Shown piece by piece: positions 44,800 through 55,014 of a stretch of 64,000 nucleotides of DNA. The stretch is from Nitrospira sp. Ga0074138 (GTDB taxonomy: Bacteria; Nitrospirota; Nitrospiria; Nitrospirales; Nitrospiraceae): assembly GCA_001464735.1 (NCBI GenBank), contig LNDU01000034.1, positions 107,213 through 171,212 of the forward strand, written 5' to 3'. The notes under the pieces were generated by a model. The model did not search any database. It was not told the DNA's origin and worked only from the letters and a program-made list of their open reading frames with translations. Every line of letters begins with the position of its first letter. The first letter of the stretch is position 1. Made by a program: the position numbers and the translations under genes.

Positions 44800-46287
44800 T
44801 CATGGTTTCTGTGCAACCACCATGAGTAGATTGCTGACGGATTCACGGATGAGCTCGATCAGCGGTTCTGGATAGAGTCCTAGTACGAGGATGATCGATG
44901 CAACAAATCCGAGCGAGCATACGGCCGTCCAACTGACGAACTCTGACCGCTGCACCGTCTCCTGTTGAGGAAGTGCTTCCTGTACTGCTACCTCGCCGAA
45001 CAGGGTCACGAACAATCGAAGGTAATAGTAGAGACTCACGACGCTGTTCCCAATCAGCGCCAACACGAGCCACCACAGGCCAGCATCAACACCGGCCGTG
45101 ATCGCATAAAACTTCCCGATGAATCCCGCCGTCACTGGAATGCCGGCCAACGACAACAGGCTCAGTGCCAACATGCCCGCGAGCCAAGGACGAGTCCAAA
45201 ACAAGCCTTGATAGTCCTCGACACGGTCCTTCTCACCTCCCTCACTTGAATAGACTGTGACGACGCCAAAAGCCCCTAACGACATGGCACAATAGACGAT
45301 CACATAGAAGGTGACTGCTTCCGCAGCGGGAGGACCACCGGCCAGCAAGGCCACGAGCACGTAGCCGAAGTGGGCAATCGACGAATAGGCCAGGAGACGT
45401 TTGACATTCTCTTGTAAGAGCGCCAGCACATTCCCTGTGACCATCGAGACAACAGCCAGAAGACTGAACAGGTGCACAACGGGTGGCAATTCCAATATCC
45501 CGACCTCAGTGGCGAGGCGGAGTAGCAGTGCCATCACCGCTGCCTTGGAGACCGTCGCGATGTATGTGGTGATGGGAGTCGGTGCTCCCTGATACACATC
45601 GGGAATCCACATGTGAAACGGTGCGAGACCGAGCTTCAATGCGATGCCGACCAGGACCAGGATCAATCCTCCCAGCCACAGTGCTGGAACAGTCTGCCAC
45701 TGTTTCACACTCACGCCAACCTCGTGGAAGGTCATGGCCCCGCTTTCGAAATACAACAAGGCCAGGCCAAACAGGAGGAATGCTGATGCCGTGATAGAGA
45801 GCAGGAGGTACTTTACCGCCGCTTCGAGTGGGTTTCGTCGGGTTCGTAAATAACCGATCAGACTGCAGAGAGACAGCCCCAGGAGTTCGAACCCGAGAAA
45901 AAATGATACGAAGTGCGAAGCCGTGGTCAGGACCAATCCGCCGAACGTCGCAAGTAGCAGGAGCAGGTAATATTCCTCGACACCGTCTTTCTCATGAAAC
46001 TGACTGTTCAGATATCGGTACGACAGTGCAATGATGACCATCGTCGCACTCAATATGAGCCCCATATACAACAAGGCATGTCCATCCACGACCAGCAAGG
46101 TTGTCACGGCTCGTGGCGCCACCGTGGCTGCCCAGGGTAACGTCGCAAGGGTGAACAGGCACGACATAAACGCACAGACCGCAATCCTTGCATGATTCCG
46201 CCTGAAGGCAATCGCCAGCATCGTCACGAGGCAGAAGGCCCCGAGATCCAGAATGGGCGAAAGAGCGATGAAGTCTTGGAGAATCAT
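44800..46287 (-). CDS. nuoN: NADH-quinone oxidoreductase subunit N
   Basis: One of three antiporter-like proton-channel subunits in the membrane arm of complex I. 495 residues with about 14 transmembrane segments. Family marks: FFLGFELLGLSLCSLIGYL (the conserved membrane glutamate), LKLGLAPFHMWIPDVYQGAPTPIT, VKRLLAYSSIAHFGYVL, and SLAGIPVTAGFIGKFYA with the channel lysine. Last gene of the operon; its start overlaps the nuoM stop by four bases. Confidence 0.95.
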   Translation of the reverse strand: MILQDFIALSPILDLGAFCLVTMLAIAFRRNHARIAVCAFMSCLFTLATLPWAATVAPRAVTTLLVVDGHALLYMGLILSATMVIIALSYRYLNSQFHEKDGVEEYYLLLLLATFGGLVLTTASHFVSFFLGFELLGLSLCSLIGYLRTRRNPLEAAVKYLLLSITASAFLLFGLALLYFESGAMTFHEVGVSVKQWQTVPALWLGGLILVLVGIALKLGLAPFHMWIPDVYQGAPTPITTYIATVSKAAVMALLLRLATEVGILELPPVVHLFSLLAVVSMVTGNVLALLQENVKRLLAYSSIAHFGYVLVALLAGGPPAAEAVTFYVIVYCAMSLGAFGVVTVYSSEGGEKDRVEDYQGLFWTRPWLAGMLALSLLSLAGIPVTAGFIGKFYAITAGVDAGLWWLVLALIGNSVVSLYYYLRLFVTLFGEVAVQEALPQQETVQRSEFVSWTAVCSLGFVASIILVLGLYPEPLIELIRESVSNLLMVVAQKP

Positions 46288-47837
46288 GGGGTACTCCCCT
46301 GCAAGGTCACGATGTGGGACGACAGCAGGGATTCTGATGGCACGTGAGTCGGATTGGCAGACACCAGTGCATGCTGTATCAGTTGTTCCATGATTGGCTT
46401 CGTCGTGGTCAACACGGCCTTCGGATAGAGCCCCAGCCAGATCTGCAGGCCTGCGATGAACAGTAAGGTTCCAAATGCGACATTCGACAGGTCTGAGGCT
46501 GTACGGGTGTCTTGTTGTCGGCCAAAGAACGTGCGCTGCATCATACCCAGGGAATAGATGGCCGCCATCACCATGCCGAGGGATGCCAGAATGATCATGA
46601 CCGGTTGAGTCGCATAGGATCCAAATAGCACGAGGAACTCACCGATAAAATTCGCTAGCCCTGGCAACCCCAATGACGCGCAGGCAAAGAACAGCGTCAT
46701 CGTGGCAAGACGTGGCGTCACGCTCCAGAGTCCTCCCATCTGACCCATATCCCTCGACTGATACCGCTCCTCAAGTGCGCCGGCCAGCAGGAAGAGGCCA
46801 GCAGTACTCAGCCCATGCGCCACAATCTGCATCATCACTCCCTGCAACGCCAGCTCCGTGCCGGCGAAGGCGCCGAGCAGGATGAACCCCATGTGGCTGA
46901 TGCTGCTGTAGGCCACCAGTCGTTTGATATCTGTTTGGGCACAGGCCAATACCGCTGCATAGAGAATCCCGACCACACCGAGCCCCATGGCGATGGGCGC
47001 GACTTCGCTCAGGGCCTCGGGAAACAATGGAAGTGTGAATCGCAACAAACCATAGGCGCCCGTCTTCGCTAAGATCCCGGCGAGGATGATCGTGGCCCCG
47101 GTGGGAGCCTCTGCGTAGGTATCCGGTAGCCACGTATGAAAGGGAGGGGCCGGCAGCTTCACGAGAAAACCGATGAGAAATGCCAGCATCAACCATCGAG
47201 CCATCTCACTGGTCAGGGTCAGTCCCATCAGGTCGGCATAGTCGAAACTCGGTTGCCCAGTGGCCTGTTGATGCAGAAGCGCGAGCGCCACAATCGCAAC
47301 GAGCAGCACCAAGCTCCCGGCCTGCGTAAAGAGAAAGAACTTGAACGAGGCATGCCGGCGGGCTGCATGGCCCCAGATGACGATCAGGAGATACATGGGG
47401 ATGAGCATGAGCTCCCAAAAGAAGAAAAACAGAAACAGGTCGATGGCCAAGAACACCCCGATGACACCGCCCAGGGCAAGCAGGACGTGACAGTGAAACA
47501 ATCCGACGCGACTCTGGATTTCTGTCCAGGAGGCAATCGTGGCCACGATCCCGACGAAGACCGTCAATAGAATAAGGACGACGCTCAGTCCATCGAGGCC
47601 AAGATGGAGACTGATGCCCCAACGAGGAATCCAACTGGTGTGACTCTCTACAAGCCATGTCCCATGTCCTGAAGCCTGTACTGTGGAATGTCCTCCTCCG
47701 AGCAGAAGCACCAGGATGAAATCAATAGCCAACGCTCCGAGTACAACCCAACGAGGCGCGTGACGAGACCATTGCTGTCCCATCCAGGCAAAGGGCGCCG
47801 CGAGAATTGGGATGAGTATGAGCAGCCAGAGACCCAT
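46284..47837 (-). CDS. nuoM: NADH-quinone oxidoreductase subunit M
   Basis: Antiporter-like proton-channel subunit. The ATG at 47837 (MGLWLLILIPILAAP), six bases after the nuoL stop, is chosen; the longer frame from 47969 runs back into nuoL and is not real. 517 residues, near the usual NuoM length, 14 membrane helices. Marks: FFFFWELMLIPMYLLIVIWG (channel Glu), FLVKLPAPPFHTWLPDTYAEAPT (Lys), IKRLVAYSSISHMGF and LANFIGEFLVLFGSY. Confidence 0.95.
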   Translation of the reverse strand: MGLWLLILIPILAAPFAWMGQQWSRHAPRWVVLGALAIDFILVLLLGGGHSTVQASGHGTWLVESHTSWIPRWGISLHLGLDGLSVVLILLTVFVGIVATIASWTEIQSRVGLFHCHVLLALGGVIGVFLAIDLFLFFFFWELMLIPMYLLIVIWGHAARRHASFKFFLFTQAGSLVLLVAIVALALLHQQATGQPSFDYADLMGLTLTSEMARWLMLAFLIGFLVKLPAPPFHTWLPDTYAEAPTGATIILAGILAKTGAYGLLRFTLPLFPEALSEVAPIAMGLGVVGILYAAVLACAQTDIKRLVAYSSISHMGFILLGAFAGTELALQGVMMQIVAHGLSTAGLFLLAGALEERYQSRDMGQMGGLWSVTPRLATMTLFFACASLGLPGLANFIGEFLVLFGSYATQPVMIILASLGMVMAAIYSLGMMQRTFFGRQQDTRTASDLSNVAFGTLLFIAGLQIWLGLYPKAVLTTTKPIMEQLIQHALVSANPTHVPSESLLSSHIVTLQGSTP

Positions 47838-47842
47838 AGCCT

Positions 47843-49741
47843 TCACATCGCAAATAGACCAAGCAACATCAGCGTTCCCACTGCAATGGTGGCGGCATAC
47901 CACCGGACCTGTCCCGTCTGGGTGTGACTCAACCAGCCATGACAGGACTCGGCGCAGACGGCCAGCCACTCGTACCCGCGATCGACCATATCACTAGAAT
48001 TTCTGGTTACAGCAAACCAGGGCCGCACGAACAGACGATCATACAATTGATCGAACCCCCACCCTCCTTGCAGCAAGGTCATCGATGGGTGAGTCGTGGA
48101 TTGATCTGTCCCTCGCGCGCCAAAGAGGGAGCCAGGCAGGAACAGGAGCGCGGCAAGGCCGATCCCGAGCAGCGCCGCGACGGTCACTGCCAGCTGTTCA
48201 CGGGCTTCGCTCGATTCATCCATCCCAGGAAGCAGCGCTGTCGTTGGGAGCGCATGCGACAGGTAGTGGCTAAACAGAGTGACATTCCCGAGTGTGTGGG
48301 GCATCTCGAGAAAACCGACTGTGAGCGCCAAGAACGCCAGCACCACCAGAGGTAGACGCATGGCCAGACCTGACTCGCCGGTCGGTTGTGTACGAACCTC
48401 TCCGAAAAAGACCCGAAAGATCAGCCGGAAACTGTAGAGCCCGGTCAGCATGGCCCCGAGTAGCGCACCAAACCAGATCCACCGATGGCTTAGGGGTGAA
48501 GACCAGACCGACCATAAGATCCAATCTTTGCTGTAAAACCCGGATGTAATCAGGGGGACGCCGGACATGGCTGCAGCGCCGATTAAGAATGTCCAAAAGG
48601 TCCAGGGCAAGTGCCGCCGAAGGCCACCCATCTTGAAGATGTTCTGCTCATGGTGGAGACTGTGAATGACAGATCCAGCCGCAAGGAACAGCAAGGCTTT
48701 GAAGCAGGAATGGGTGAGAAAATGAAAGAGCGCAGCAGACCAGGCTCCAACGCCAAGTGCCAAAAACATGTAGCCGATCTGGCTCATCGTCGAATAGGCA
48801 AGCACCCGCTTAATGTCCTGCTGAACCAAGGCGCTGGTTGCTGCAAGCAGCAACGTCACGAGGCCGAGCACTGCAATAACCTCTTGCACCATCGGCGCGA
48901 TCTCAAACAGATGATGCATGCGAGCAATGAGGTAGACCCCTGCTGTTACCATCGTAGCCGCATGGATCAGCGCACTGACTGGAGTGGGGCCTGCCATCGC
49001 GTCCGGTAACCACACTTGAAGCGGCAATTGCGCCGACTTTCCAACAGCCCCGATCAAGAAGAGCATGGCCACGATCATGGCCAGGTTCGAACCCACTGGC
49101 CAGGCCTCCGTCGCAAGACTCTGGACCTGTTGGATCGATAAGGTTTTGAATTGTGTGAAGAGGATGAAGAGCCCGATGGCAAACGCCGTATCTCCGATGC
49201 GAGTCACGATGAAGGCCTTCTGCGCGGCCCTGCCGTACTCGGGTTCGCGATACCAAAACCCGATCAATAGATAGCTGCAGAGTCCTACCCCTTCCCAGCC
49301 CAGATAGAGCAGAAGGAGATTATCGGCCAACACCAGCGTCAGCATGGCGGCCACAAAGAGATTCATGTAGGCGAAAAACCTGGCGTAGCCATCATCGTGA
49401 GCCATGTACTCAGCGGAGTACAGATGGATCAAGAAACCGATGCCGGTGATCACCGCCACCATCAAGAGTGACAACGCATCCAGATACCAGGAAATGCCGA
49501 CCGTCATTCCGGACGTGTCGATCCAATTCCATAACGTTTGTTGGTAGGACTCGCGGGCGGGAAAGACGCTGAAAAAATCTGTGGCGACAAGCGCGGTCGT
49601 CACGGCGGCTGCCCCAACCGATCCGCACCCAACCCACGCGATGTGCGGTCGACTCAATCGTCCGCCACACAGAGCCAACAGCAGAAAGCCTGCGAGCGGG
49701 AGAACGGGAATGAGCCACAGTAGACTAAGCATAGTGTTCAA
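47843..49741 (-). CDS. nuoL: NADH-quinone oxidoreductase subunit L
   Basis: The distal proton-channel subunit, carrying the long lateral helix that braces the membrane arm. 632 residues, as expected. Marks: LLLYLGWEGVGLCSYLLIGFWY (channel Glu), AVGKSAQLPLQVWLPDAMAGPTPVSALIH, DIKRVLAYSTMSQIGYMFLALG, FKALLFLAAGSVIHSLHHEQNI and a C-terminal region with a basic/amphipathic stretch ending in a final transmembrane helix (VRWYAATIAVGTLMLLGLF). It is separated from nuoK by 68 bases. Confidence 0.96.
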   Translation of the reverse strand: MNTMLSLLWLIPVLPLAGFLLLALCGGRLSRPHIAWVGCGSVGAAAVTTALVATDFFSVFPARESYQQTLWNWIDTSGMTVGISWYLDALSLLMVAVITGIGFLIHLYSAEYMAHDDGYARFFAYMNLFVAAMLTLVLADNLLLLYLGWEGVGLCSYLLIGFWYREPEYGRAAQKAFIVTRIGDTAFAIGLFILFTQFKTLSIQQVQSLATEAWPVGSNLAMIVAMLFLIGAVGKSAQLPLQVWLPDAMAGPTPVSALIHAATMVTAGVYLIARMHHLFEIAPMVQEVIAVLGLVTLLLAATSALVQQDIKRVLAYSTMSQIGYMFLALGVGAWSAALFHFLTHSCFKALLFLAAGSVIHSLHHEQNIFKMGGLRRHLPWTFWTFLIGAAAMSGVPLITSGFYSKDWILWSVWSSPLSHRWIWFGALLGAMLTGLYSFRLIFRVFFGEVRTQPTGESGLAMRLPLVVLAFLALTVGFLEMPHTLGNVTLFSHYLSHALPTTALLPGMDESSEAREQLAVTVAALLGIGLAALLFLPGSLFGARGTDQSTTHPSMTLLQGGWGFDQLYDRLFVRPWFAVTRNSSDMVDRGYEWLAVCAESCHGWLSHTQTGQVRWYAATIAVGTLMLLGLFAM

Positions 49742-49809
49742 TGATGAATATGCAGTTCTAAGTTGATGTCCCTAACTCGGAATGAATCACTGAACACGCA
49801 CAAGTTGTG

Positions 49810-50109
49810 TCACCCTCTCATTTCACAGAATGCATCAGCGTCCAATGTCCGGAACCGATGCGACAGCTGCAGCACGATCCCTAGTGCCACAGACACTTCG
49901 GCTGCCGCCAGGGTGAGGATAAATAGAAACATGATCTCCCCATCGACTTGTCCCCAACGAGCCCCTCCGGCAATGAATGCGAGCGCGGCAGCATTCAACA
50001 TGATTTCGAGCGATAGGAGCATGTACAGGATGTTTCGCCGACTCAATAAGCCGATCAATCCGAGACCAAACAATATGATGGCCAATACAAGTGCAGGCGT
50101 ACTCAGCAT
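49810..50109 (-). CDS. nuoK: NADH-quinone oxidoreductase subunit K
   Basis: 99 residues, three transmembrane helices, the normal NuoK size. The conserved proton-path glutamates are in [18 protein letters not shown] and [15 protein letters not shown]. Its start overlaps the nuoJ stop by seven bases (ATGCTGA), so it is translationally coupled. Confidence 0.95.
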   Translation of the reverse strand: MLSTPALVLAIILFGLGLIGLLSRRNILYMLLSLEIMLNAAALAFIAGGARWGQVDGEIMFLFILTLAAAEVSVALGIVLQLSHRFRTLDADAFCEMRG

Positions 50110-50606
50110 GAACGGGCCTCACTCGATAGACGGCGCCCTAAGTGATAGGCGCCGATCAACCCAGGCAATAACAGCATGGACGCCAATTCCACCCCAATGA
50201 TATAGGGTCCGTAGAGGGCGATAGAGATCGCTTTCTGCCTAGGTTCTGCGACGGCCATTGTGGGATGGTCTCCGGAAGCAATGAGATATCCCACTTCTCC
50301 CAGAAGGACCAGGGCCAGGATACTAGGCCCTACCCATGCACTGAGTGAGAACCACGTCCGTTCCTGTTCAACCGCAAGTGGCCCTAGGAGCATCACGACA
50401 AAGATGAAGAGCACCATAATGGCACCGCCATAAATGATGATCTCAAGCGCGGCGGCAAACTGTGCACCGAACAAATAGAAAATCAGTGACAACGCGATCA
50501 GTGCGACGACCAGATAGAGCAGCGCGTGGACCGCATGCACATGCGTGATGACGCGTAGCGTCGCCAAGACAGTCACTGCGGCAGCGATATAGAATAGGAT
50601 TTCCAT
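50103..50606 (-). CDS. nuoJ: NADH-quinone oxidoreductase subunit J
   Basis: About 167 residues with five transmembrane helices. The hallmark helix 3 motif [29 protein letters not shown] includes the pi-bulge and glycines of NuoJ. The ATG at 50606 is preferred over 50612 because GAGAGA then lies at correct spacing. It stands 70 bases after nuoI. Confidence 0.94.
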   Translation of the reverse strand: MEILFYIAAAVTVLATLRVITHVHAVHALLYLVVALIALSLIFYLFGAQFAAALEIIIYGGAIMVLFIFVVMLLGPLAVEQERTWFSLSAWVGPSILALVLLGEVGYLIASGDHPTMAVAEPRQKAISIALYGPYIIGVELASMLLLPGLIGAYHLGRRLSSEARSC

Positions 50607-50676
50607 TATCATTCTCTCAGTGCTGAGTCCTGAGTGGTGAATGTCAGGACTCGTCTACGTGCTACTCAGCACGTCA

Positions 50677-51219
50677 TTACGGCATCAAACTTTTCACATC
50701 CACCGGTGGAAGTTCGTGCTCGCCTTGTCCCTTGTCTTTGTCGCGAGTCCTTACGCCGGCCATTCGATAAAAATTATAATCGTGATATTTACCGGTCCCG
50801 CTGATGAGGAGGTCTTCTTTCTCATAGACCAGATTCCGACGCGCATATTCACTCTGTTCGAAGTCTGGAATTAGCTGGATCGCATTGGTCGGACAGGCTT
50901 CCTCGCACATGCCACAGTAAATGCAGCGCGAAAAGTTGATCCGGAAGAACGCCGGATAGCGGCGCTCGTGAGCCTCTGGATTGTCCGCAGCCTGAAGCGA
51001 AATGCAATCGACAGGACAGGCTGCAGAGCAGAGGTAACAAGCCACACAGCGCTCTTCTCCGTCGGGATCTCTGGTGAGGACGATGCGTCCACGCCAACGT
51101 GGCGGTAAATAGGGTTGCTCTTCCGGATACTGAACCGTAACCGGTTTCGTGAAGGTCCGTTTAAAGACGATCCATAACCCCACGACGAGATTCCGGGCGT
51201 ATATCCACGTGTTCATCAT
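50677..51219 (-). CDS. nuoI: NADH-quinone oxidoreductase subunit I (two 4Fe-4S ferredoxin)
   Basis: 180 residues, holds clusters N6a and N6b that pass electrons from NuoG towards NuoB. Two complete ferredoxin motifs: [15 protein letters not shown] and [17 protein letters not shown]. The C-terminal tail ([17 protein letters not shown]) is typical. It is preceded by nuoH with a 78-base gap, the second largest gap in the operon. Confidence 0.95.
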   Translation of the reverse strand: MMNTWIYARNLVVGLWIVFKRTFTKPVTVQYPEEQPYLPPRWRGRIVLTRDPDGEERCVACYLCSAACPVDCISLQAADNPEAHERRYPAFFRINFSRCIYCGMCEEACPTNAIQLIPDFEQSEYARRNLVYEKEDLLISGTGKYHDYNFYRMAGVRTRDKDKGQGEHELPPVDVKSLMP

Positions 51220-51297
51220 ACGTACAGCTGTTCTACAGGGATGATTCCCCTTTGCATGACATCCGATCCAAGCTCACTGCCACAGAGCGAATCCCTG

Positions 51298-52254
51298 CTA
51301 TCCTGCTCTCCACAACACCACCCCGCCCGTCACCAACAGATTGATCAACGCGAGTGGCATGACGACCTTCCAACCGAATGACAGGAGCTGATCAAAACGG
51401 TATCGGGGCCAGGCCGCGCGAATCAGGATGATCAAGGCGATGAAGCCGAACATCTTCAAGCCAAACCACACCACCGGCGGCAGCCAGGGTCCGTGCCACC
51501 CACCAAAGAAAAGAATGACGGTCATTGCTGATAGGAGGAGGATGCTCAGGTATTCGCCGACAAAGAACATCCCAAATTTCATCCCACTGTACTCGGAGTG
51601 GTAGCCGGCAACGAGTTCTGCTTCCGCCTCAGGCATATCGAACGGGGTGCGGTGCGCTTCAGCCAGTCCTGCCATGAAAAACCCAAGAAACCCCAAGAAC
51701 TGAGGGATTACGAACCATTGATGCTGTTGCGCGTTCACAATATCGCTTAGTTTGAACGAGCCTGCCAAAATTACAGCTCCCATCAGCGAGACCCCCATGA
51801 AGACTTCGTAGCTCAACAATTGCGCGATCGCCCGAAGGCTGCCGAGAAACGCGAATTTGTTGTTGGAAGCCCATCCTCCAATGATGACACTGTAGGCGGC
51901 AAGGCTCGACATGGCCAAAAAGAAGAGGACGCCCACATTGAGATCGGCGACCACGAAGTTGGGCGCGATCGGTATCACCGCGAACGACATGAGTGCAGTG
52001 ATCACGACGATGGCCGGCGTAATGACGAACACTGCCTTATCAGCGAAGGGCGGGATCCAGTCTTCTTTCGTAAAGATCTTGATCATATCCGCCAGTGATT
52101 GCAGGCACCCGCCTGGCCCCAGTCGGTTGGGGCCGTATCGTTCTTGCCACATTCCGAGCAGTCGACGTTCGACCCAGATCAGCATCCCGGCCAAGGTCAG
52201 GCAGCTGCCAAGAATGACGGCGATGGTGAGTGCGGTGTGGCTCCAATCAATCAT
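51298..52254 (-). CDS. nuoH: NADH-quinone oxidoreductase subunit H
   Basis: The membrane subunit that forms the quinone-binding chamber with NuoB and NuoD. 318 residues, about eight helices. Marks: WVERRLLGMWQERYGPNRLGPGG and GLAEAHRTPFDMPEAEAELVAGYHSEYSG (the acidic quinone-pocket loop), then FEVFMG-like YEVFMGVSLMGAV. It begins with an ATGA overlap with nuoG. Confidence 0.96.
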   Translation of the reverse strand: MIDWSHTALTIAVILGSCLTLAGMLIWVERRLLGMWQERYGPNRLGPGGCLQSLADMIKIFTKEDWIPPFADKAVFVITPAIVVITALMSFAVIPIAPNFVVADLNVGVLFFLAMSSLAAYSVIIGGWASNNKFAFLGSLRAIAQLLSYEVFMGVSLMGAVILAGSFKLSDIVNAQQHQWFVIPQFLGFLGFFMAGLAEAHRTPFDMPEAEAELVAGYHSEYSGMKFGMFFVGEYLSILLLSAMTVILFFGGWHGPWLPPVVWFGLKMFGFIALIILIRAAWPRYRFDQLLSFGWKVVMPLALINLLVTGGVVLWRAG

Positions 52255-55010
52255 GCAGCCCTCCGCGTTTGTTCAGTTTGGATTGCCTTCAACAGATCAA
52301 CCCAAGCCGGCACTCTGACGCCAGATACCTCAGGCACAAGGGAGAGACCTGCCGTCCCCACTGGCGTAGAAGGATCGAGGTGCACAACAAGGCGGTAAGT
52401 CGTCCCCTGCAAGACCAGATCAATCGTGCTGTGGTCCTCAAGAGTCAACCGCGCTCCATCTGATGGATGCAAGGATAGGAACGGCTTGCCAATCCGTTCG
52501 GCAATTGCCGGAGATTGGTTGCTGAGTTCGTCGCTTCCAAACACGGCAGATAGAGCAAGCAGCAACCATTGATGAGTGGGTGGTTGATACGCACGTGGAA
52601 TGGTGGTGAACCAACCGGCTGCCTTCGTGGCAACTGGTTCGATGAGCCGGACTCCTGGCATTTCATCGCGCAATGGCCCACCGACTTCGTCTTGATACGT
52701 ATTCACAGCCTGGATAGAATTCCAGCCAGGAGCCCAGAATTGGGAGATTAGCGGTGAAGGAAGTGGTCCTCGATATCCTTCCATCGTAAATCCAAGCGGC
52801 GAATCATGATCAACGGGAGGAGGCGGTTCGTGCATGGTCAGATGAGAGATCAGTGACGTACGCCCACTGCATCGCTCAGACTGCCTGGGAACTTTTTGAC
52901 CCACCAAACGAAAACTCGCTGACGGTGCGACCTCTCCGATGCGTGCCAGCATAGGAGCTGCTATTGCCGTTGCGGAGACCGCATCATCGAAGTTGCGCCA
53001 GGTCGCCACTCCGGATTCACTCCCACCCTCCTGTGAAGTTGCACGGCCAAGGTCACTCAGCCACCGCCAGCTCTCTTTGACGTCACCGTCCGGGACAAAC
53101 ACTTGGTAGAACCGCTGGGCTCGGCCTTCTTGATTGACAAATGTCCCATCGGATTCCGGACCTGTGGCAGCCGGAAGCAGCACATCGGCATGCGCCGTCG
53201 TACCATTCTCAACCGAATCGATGACAACAACTGTTTGCGCCGTCTCAAAGAAGGCATCGACGTTCGCCTGTTCCGCGCGACGATACAAGTCATTCTCTAG
53301 CACAATCACGGTATCGGCCTTTCCCCGACGGATCGCATCGAACGCGTCATTCAAGCTTCCGCCACCGAGCAAGGCGAGGCCTACGCTATTGCACTCTGGA
53401 AGGACAAAGCTGAGTCGTGGCTGCTTCCCTTGTTGATGCAGAGCCCAGGCTACATTGGCTGCTGCCTCTATCGTCGCCTGGGACCCGCTTTCCGTTCCGG
53501 CAATGATGAGTGGGCGTTGGGCATGGGTCAGGGCCTCAGCAATACGCTGTGTGAGGTCCCTGACCTCGGTACTGAGATCCGGAACGGAGGGTGCCCCTTG
53601 ACCGATCGATCCAGCCACGGCAAATCCCAACCTGGCGATATCGTCCGGTGCGGCGAAGTAGGTGTCAGTGGCATACTCATGAAACCACGTACGCTGATAC
53701 CCGGTGAGGAACAGAGGGCCTCGTCGGTTTTGCACCGCATTGCGCACAGCCGCTTCATCCCATCGAGGAATCTTCAATTCATCGACCTGTTCCATCGGCT
53801 GTTGCCGAATAGACTGGAGAAGAGCCAGCGCCAAGCGTGGCGCCTCGTTCAAGAGATCTGCTCCAAGAACGAAGACGGCATCTGACTGTTCGGCATCGTG
53901 AATCGACGCCGACGGCACCGGTCCGGTCTGAAGGACCTTGAGTATCGTGGAAAGAAGTTGGCCTTCCTGCTCATCAATACCCTGATAAAAGTGCTGCGGG
54001 CCGACCAAAGATTGCAGGGCCACATTGGCCTCGAGCGACGCGCGAGGCGACCCAATGCCTACAATCCCGCGAGCCTGTCGTACACAGTCCGCTGTGAACT
54101 CGAGGGGTTGCGGCACTCCTTCCGTCGTTCCCAACTGGGATGGGTGACGTTTCTGCCTCATCACTGCCCGCTTGATGCGATGCGGGCTATTGACATACTC
54201 ATACCCAAACCGTCCCCGATCGCATAAAAAGTAGCCGTTCACCTGACTGTTAAACCGATTGGTGATCCGACGCAGAGTCCCAGATCGTTCAGCGGCGGTG
54301 GTATTGCACCCAAGGCTACAATGTGGGCAGATCGATTGGGCTGCTTGCAGATCCCATTTCCTCGTGTAGTGATGAAAGAAGGTTTTGTCCGTGAAGACTC
54401 CGGTCGGACAGACCTCCACCAGATTTCCGCTGAATTCGTTCTCCAGCGTGCCATCCTGTTCCCGGCCGAAGTAGACGGCGTCATGCGAGCCAAACACGTT
54501 GAGGTCATGTCCACCCGCATAGTCTCGGTAGTATCGTACGCAGCGGTAACATTGAATACACCGATTCATCTCATGCCGAATGAATGGGCCGAGAGACTGA
54601 TTGCGATGGGTTCGTTTTTGATAGCGGTAGCGCCGGTAGACATGCCCGGTCATGACCGTCATGTCTTGTAAATGGCACTCCCCTCCTTCATCACAGACTG
54701 GGCAGTCGTGGGGATGGTTCACCATCAACCATTCAATGACTGATGCGCGAAAGGCCTTGGCCTCTGGATCATCGATCGAGATCCGAGTGCCATTCGTCGC
54801 TGGTGTCATGCAGGACATCACCAGTCGACCAGACTGATCTCGATCGTCTTTGAACTGTTTGACCGCACACTGGCGGCAGGCTCCGACCGATCCCATAGCC
54901 GGATGCCAGCAGAAATAGGGCACGTTCAGCCCATGTCCTAGACAGGCGGCGAGCAAATTCTGTTGCTCATTCACAGTATATGACTTGTTATCGACGATAA
55001 TGGTTGCCAT
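52251..55010 (-). CDS. nuoG: NADH-quinone oxidoreductase subunit G
   Basis: About 919 residues from the ATG at 55010 (MATIIVDNKSYTVNEQQNLL); the longer frame to 55091 overlaps nuoF and lacks family sequence. Iron-sulfur clusters: 2Fe-2S in YFCWHPAMGSVGACRQC, the His-ligated N5 region HPHDCPVCDEGGECHLQDM, N4 in CIQCYRCVRYYRDYAG, and the extra N7-type site CPHCSLGCNTTA. The C-terminal two-thirds is a molybdopterin-oxidoreductase-like domain without the cofactor, as usual. It carries electrons from NuoF to NuoI. Confidence 0.95.
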   Translation of the reverse strand: MATIIVDNKSYTVNEQQNLLAACLGHGLNVPYFCWHPAMGSVGACRQCAVKQFKDDRDQSGRLVMSCMTPATNGTRISIDDPEAKAFRASVIEWLMVNHPHDCPVCDEGGECHLQDMTVMTGHVYRRYRYQKRTHRNQSLGPFIRHEMNRCIQCYRCVRYYRDYAGGHDLNVFGSHDAVYFGREQDGTLENEFSGNLVEVCPTGVFTDKTFFHHYTRKWDLQAAQSICPHCSLGCNTTAAERSGTLRRITNRFNSQVNGYFLCDRGRFGYEYVNSPHRIKRAVMRQKRHPSQLGTTEGVPQPLEFTADCVRQARGIVGIGSPRASLEANVALQSLVGPQHFYQGIDEQEGQLLSTILKVLQTGPVPSASIHDAEQSDAVFVLGADLLNEAPRLALALLQSIRQQPMEQVDELKIPRWDEAAVRNAVQNRRGPLFLTGYQRTWFHEYATDTYFAAPDDIARLGFAVAGSIGQGAPSVPDLSTEVRDLTQRIAEALTHAQRPLIIAGTESGSQATIEAAANVAWALHQQGKQPRLSFVLPECNSVGLALLGGGSLNDAFDAIRRGKADTVIVLENDLYRRAEQANVDAFFETAQTVVVIDSVENGTTAHADVLLPAATGPESDGTFVNQEGRAQRFYQVFVPDGDVKESWRWLSDLGRATSQEGGSESGVATWRNFDDAVSATAIAAPMLARIGEVAPSASFRLVGQKVPRQSERCSGRTSLISHLTMHEPPPPVDHDSPLGFTMEGYRGPLPSPLISQFWAPGWNSIQAVNTYQDEVGGPLRDEMPGVRLIEPVATKAAGWFTTIPRAYQPPTHQWLLLALSAVFGSDELSNQSPAIAERIGKPFLSLHPSDGARLTLEDHSTIDLVLQGTTYRLVVHLDPSTPVGTAGLSLVPEVSGVRVPAWVDLLKAIQTEQTRRAA

Positions 55011-55014
55011 GGAC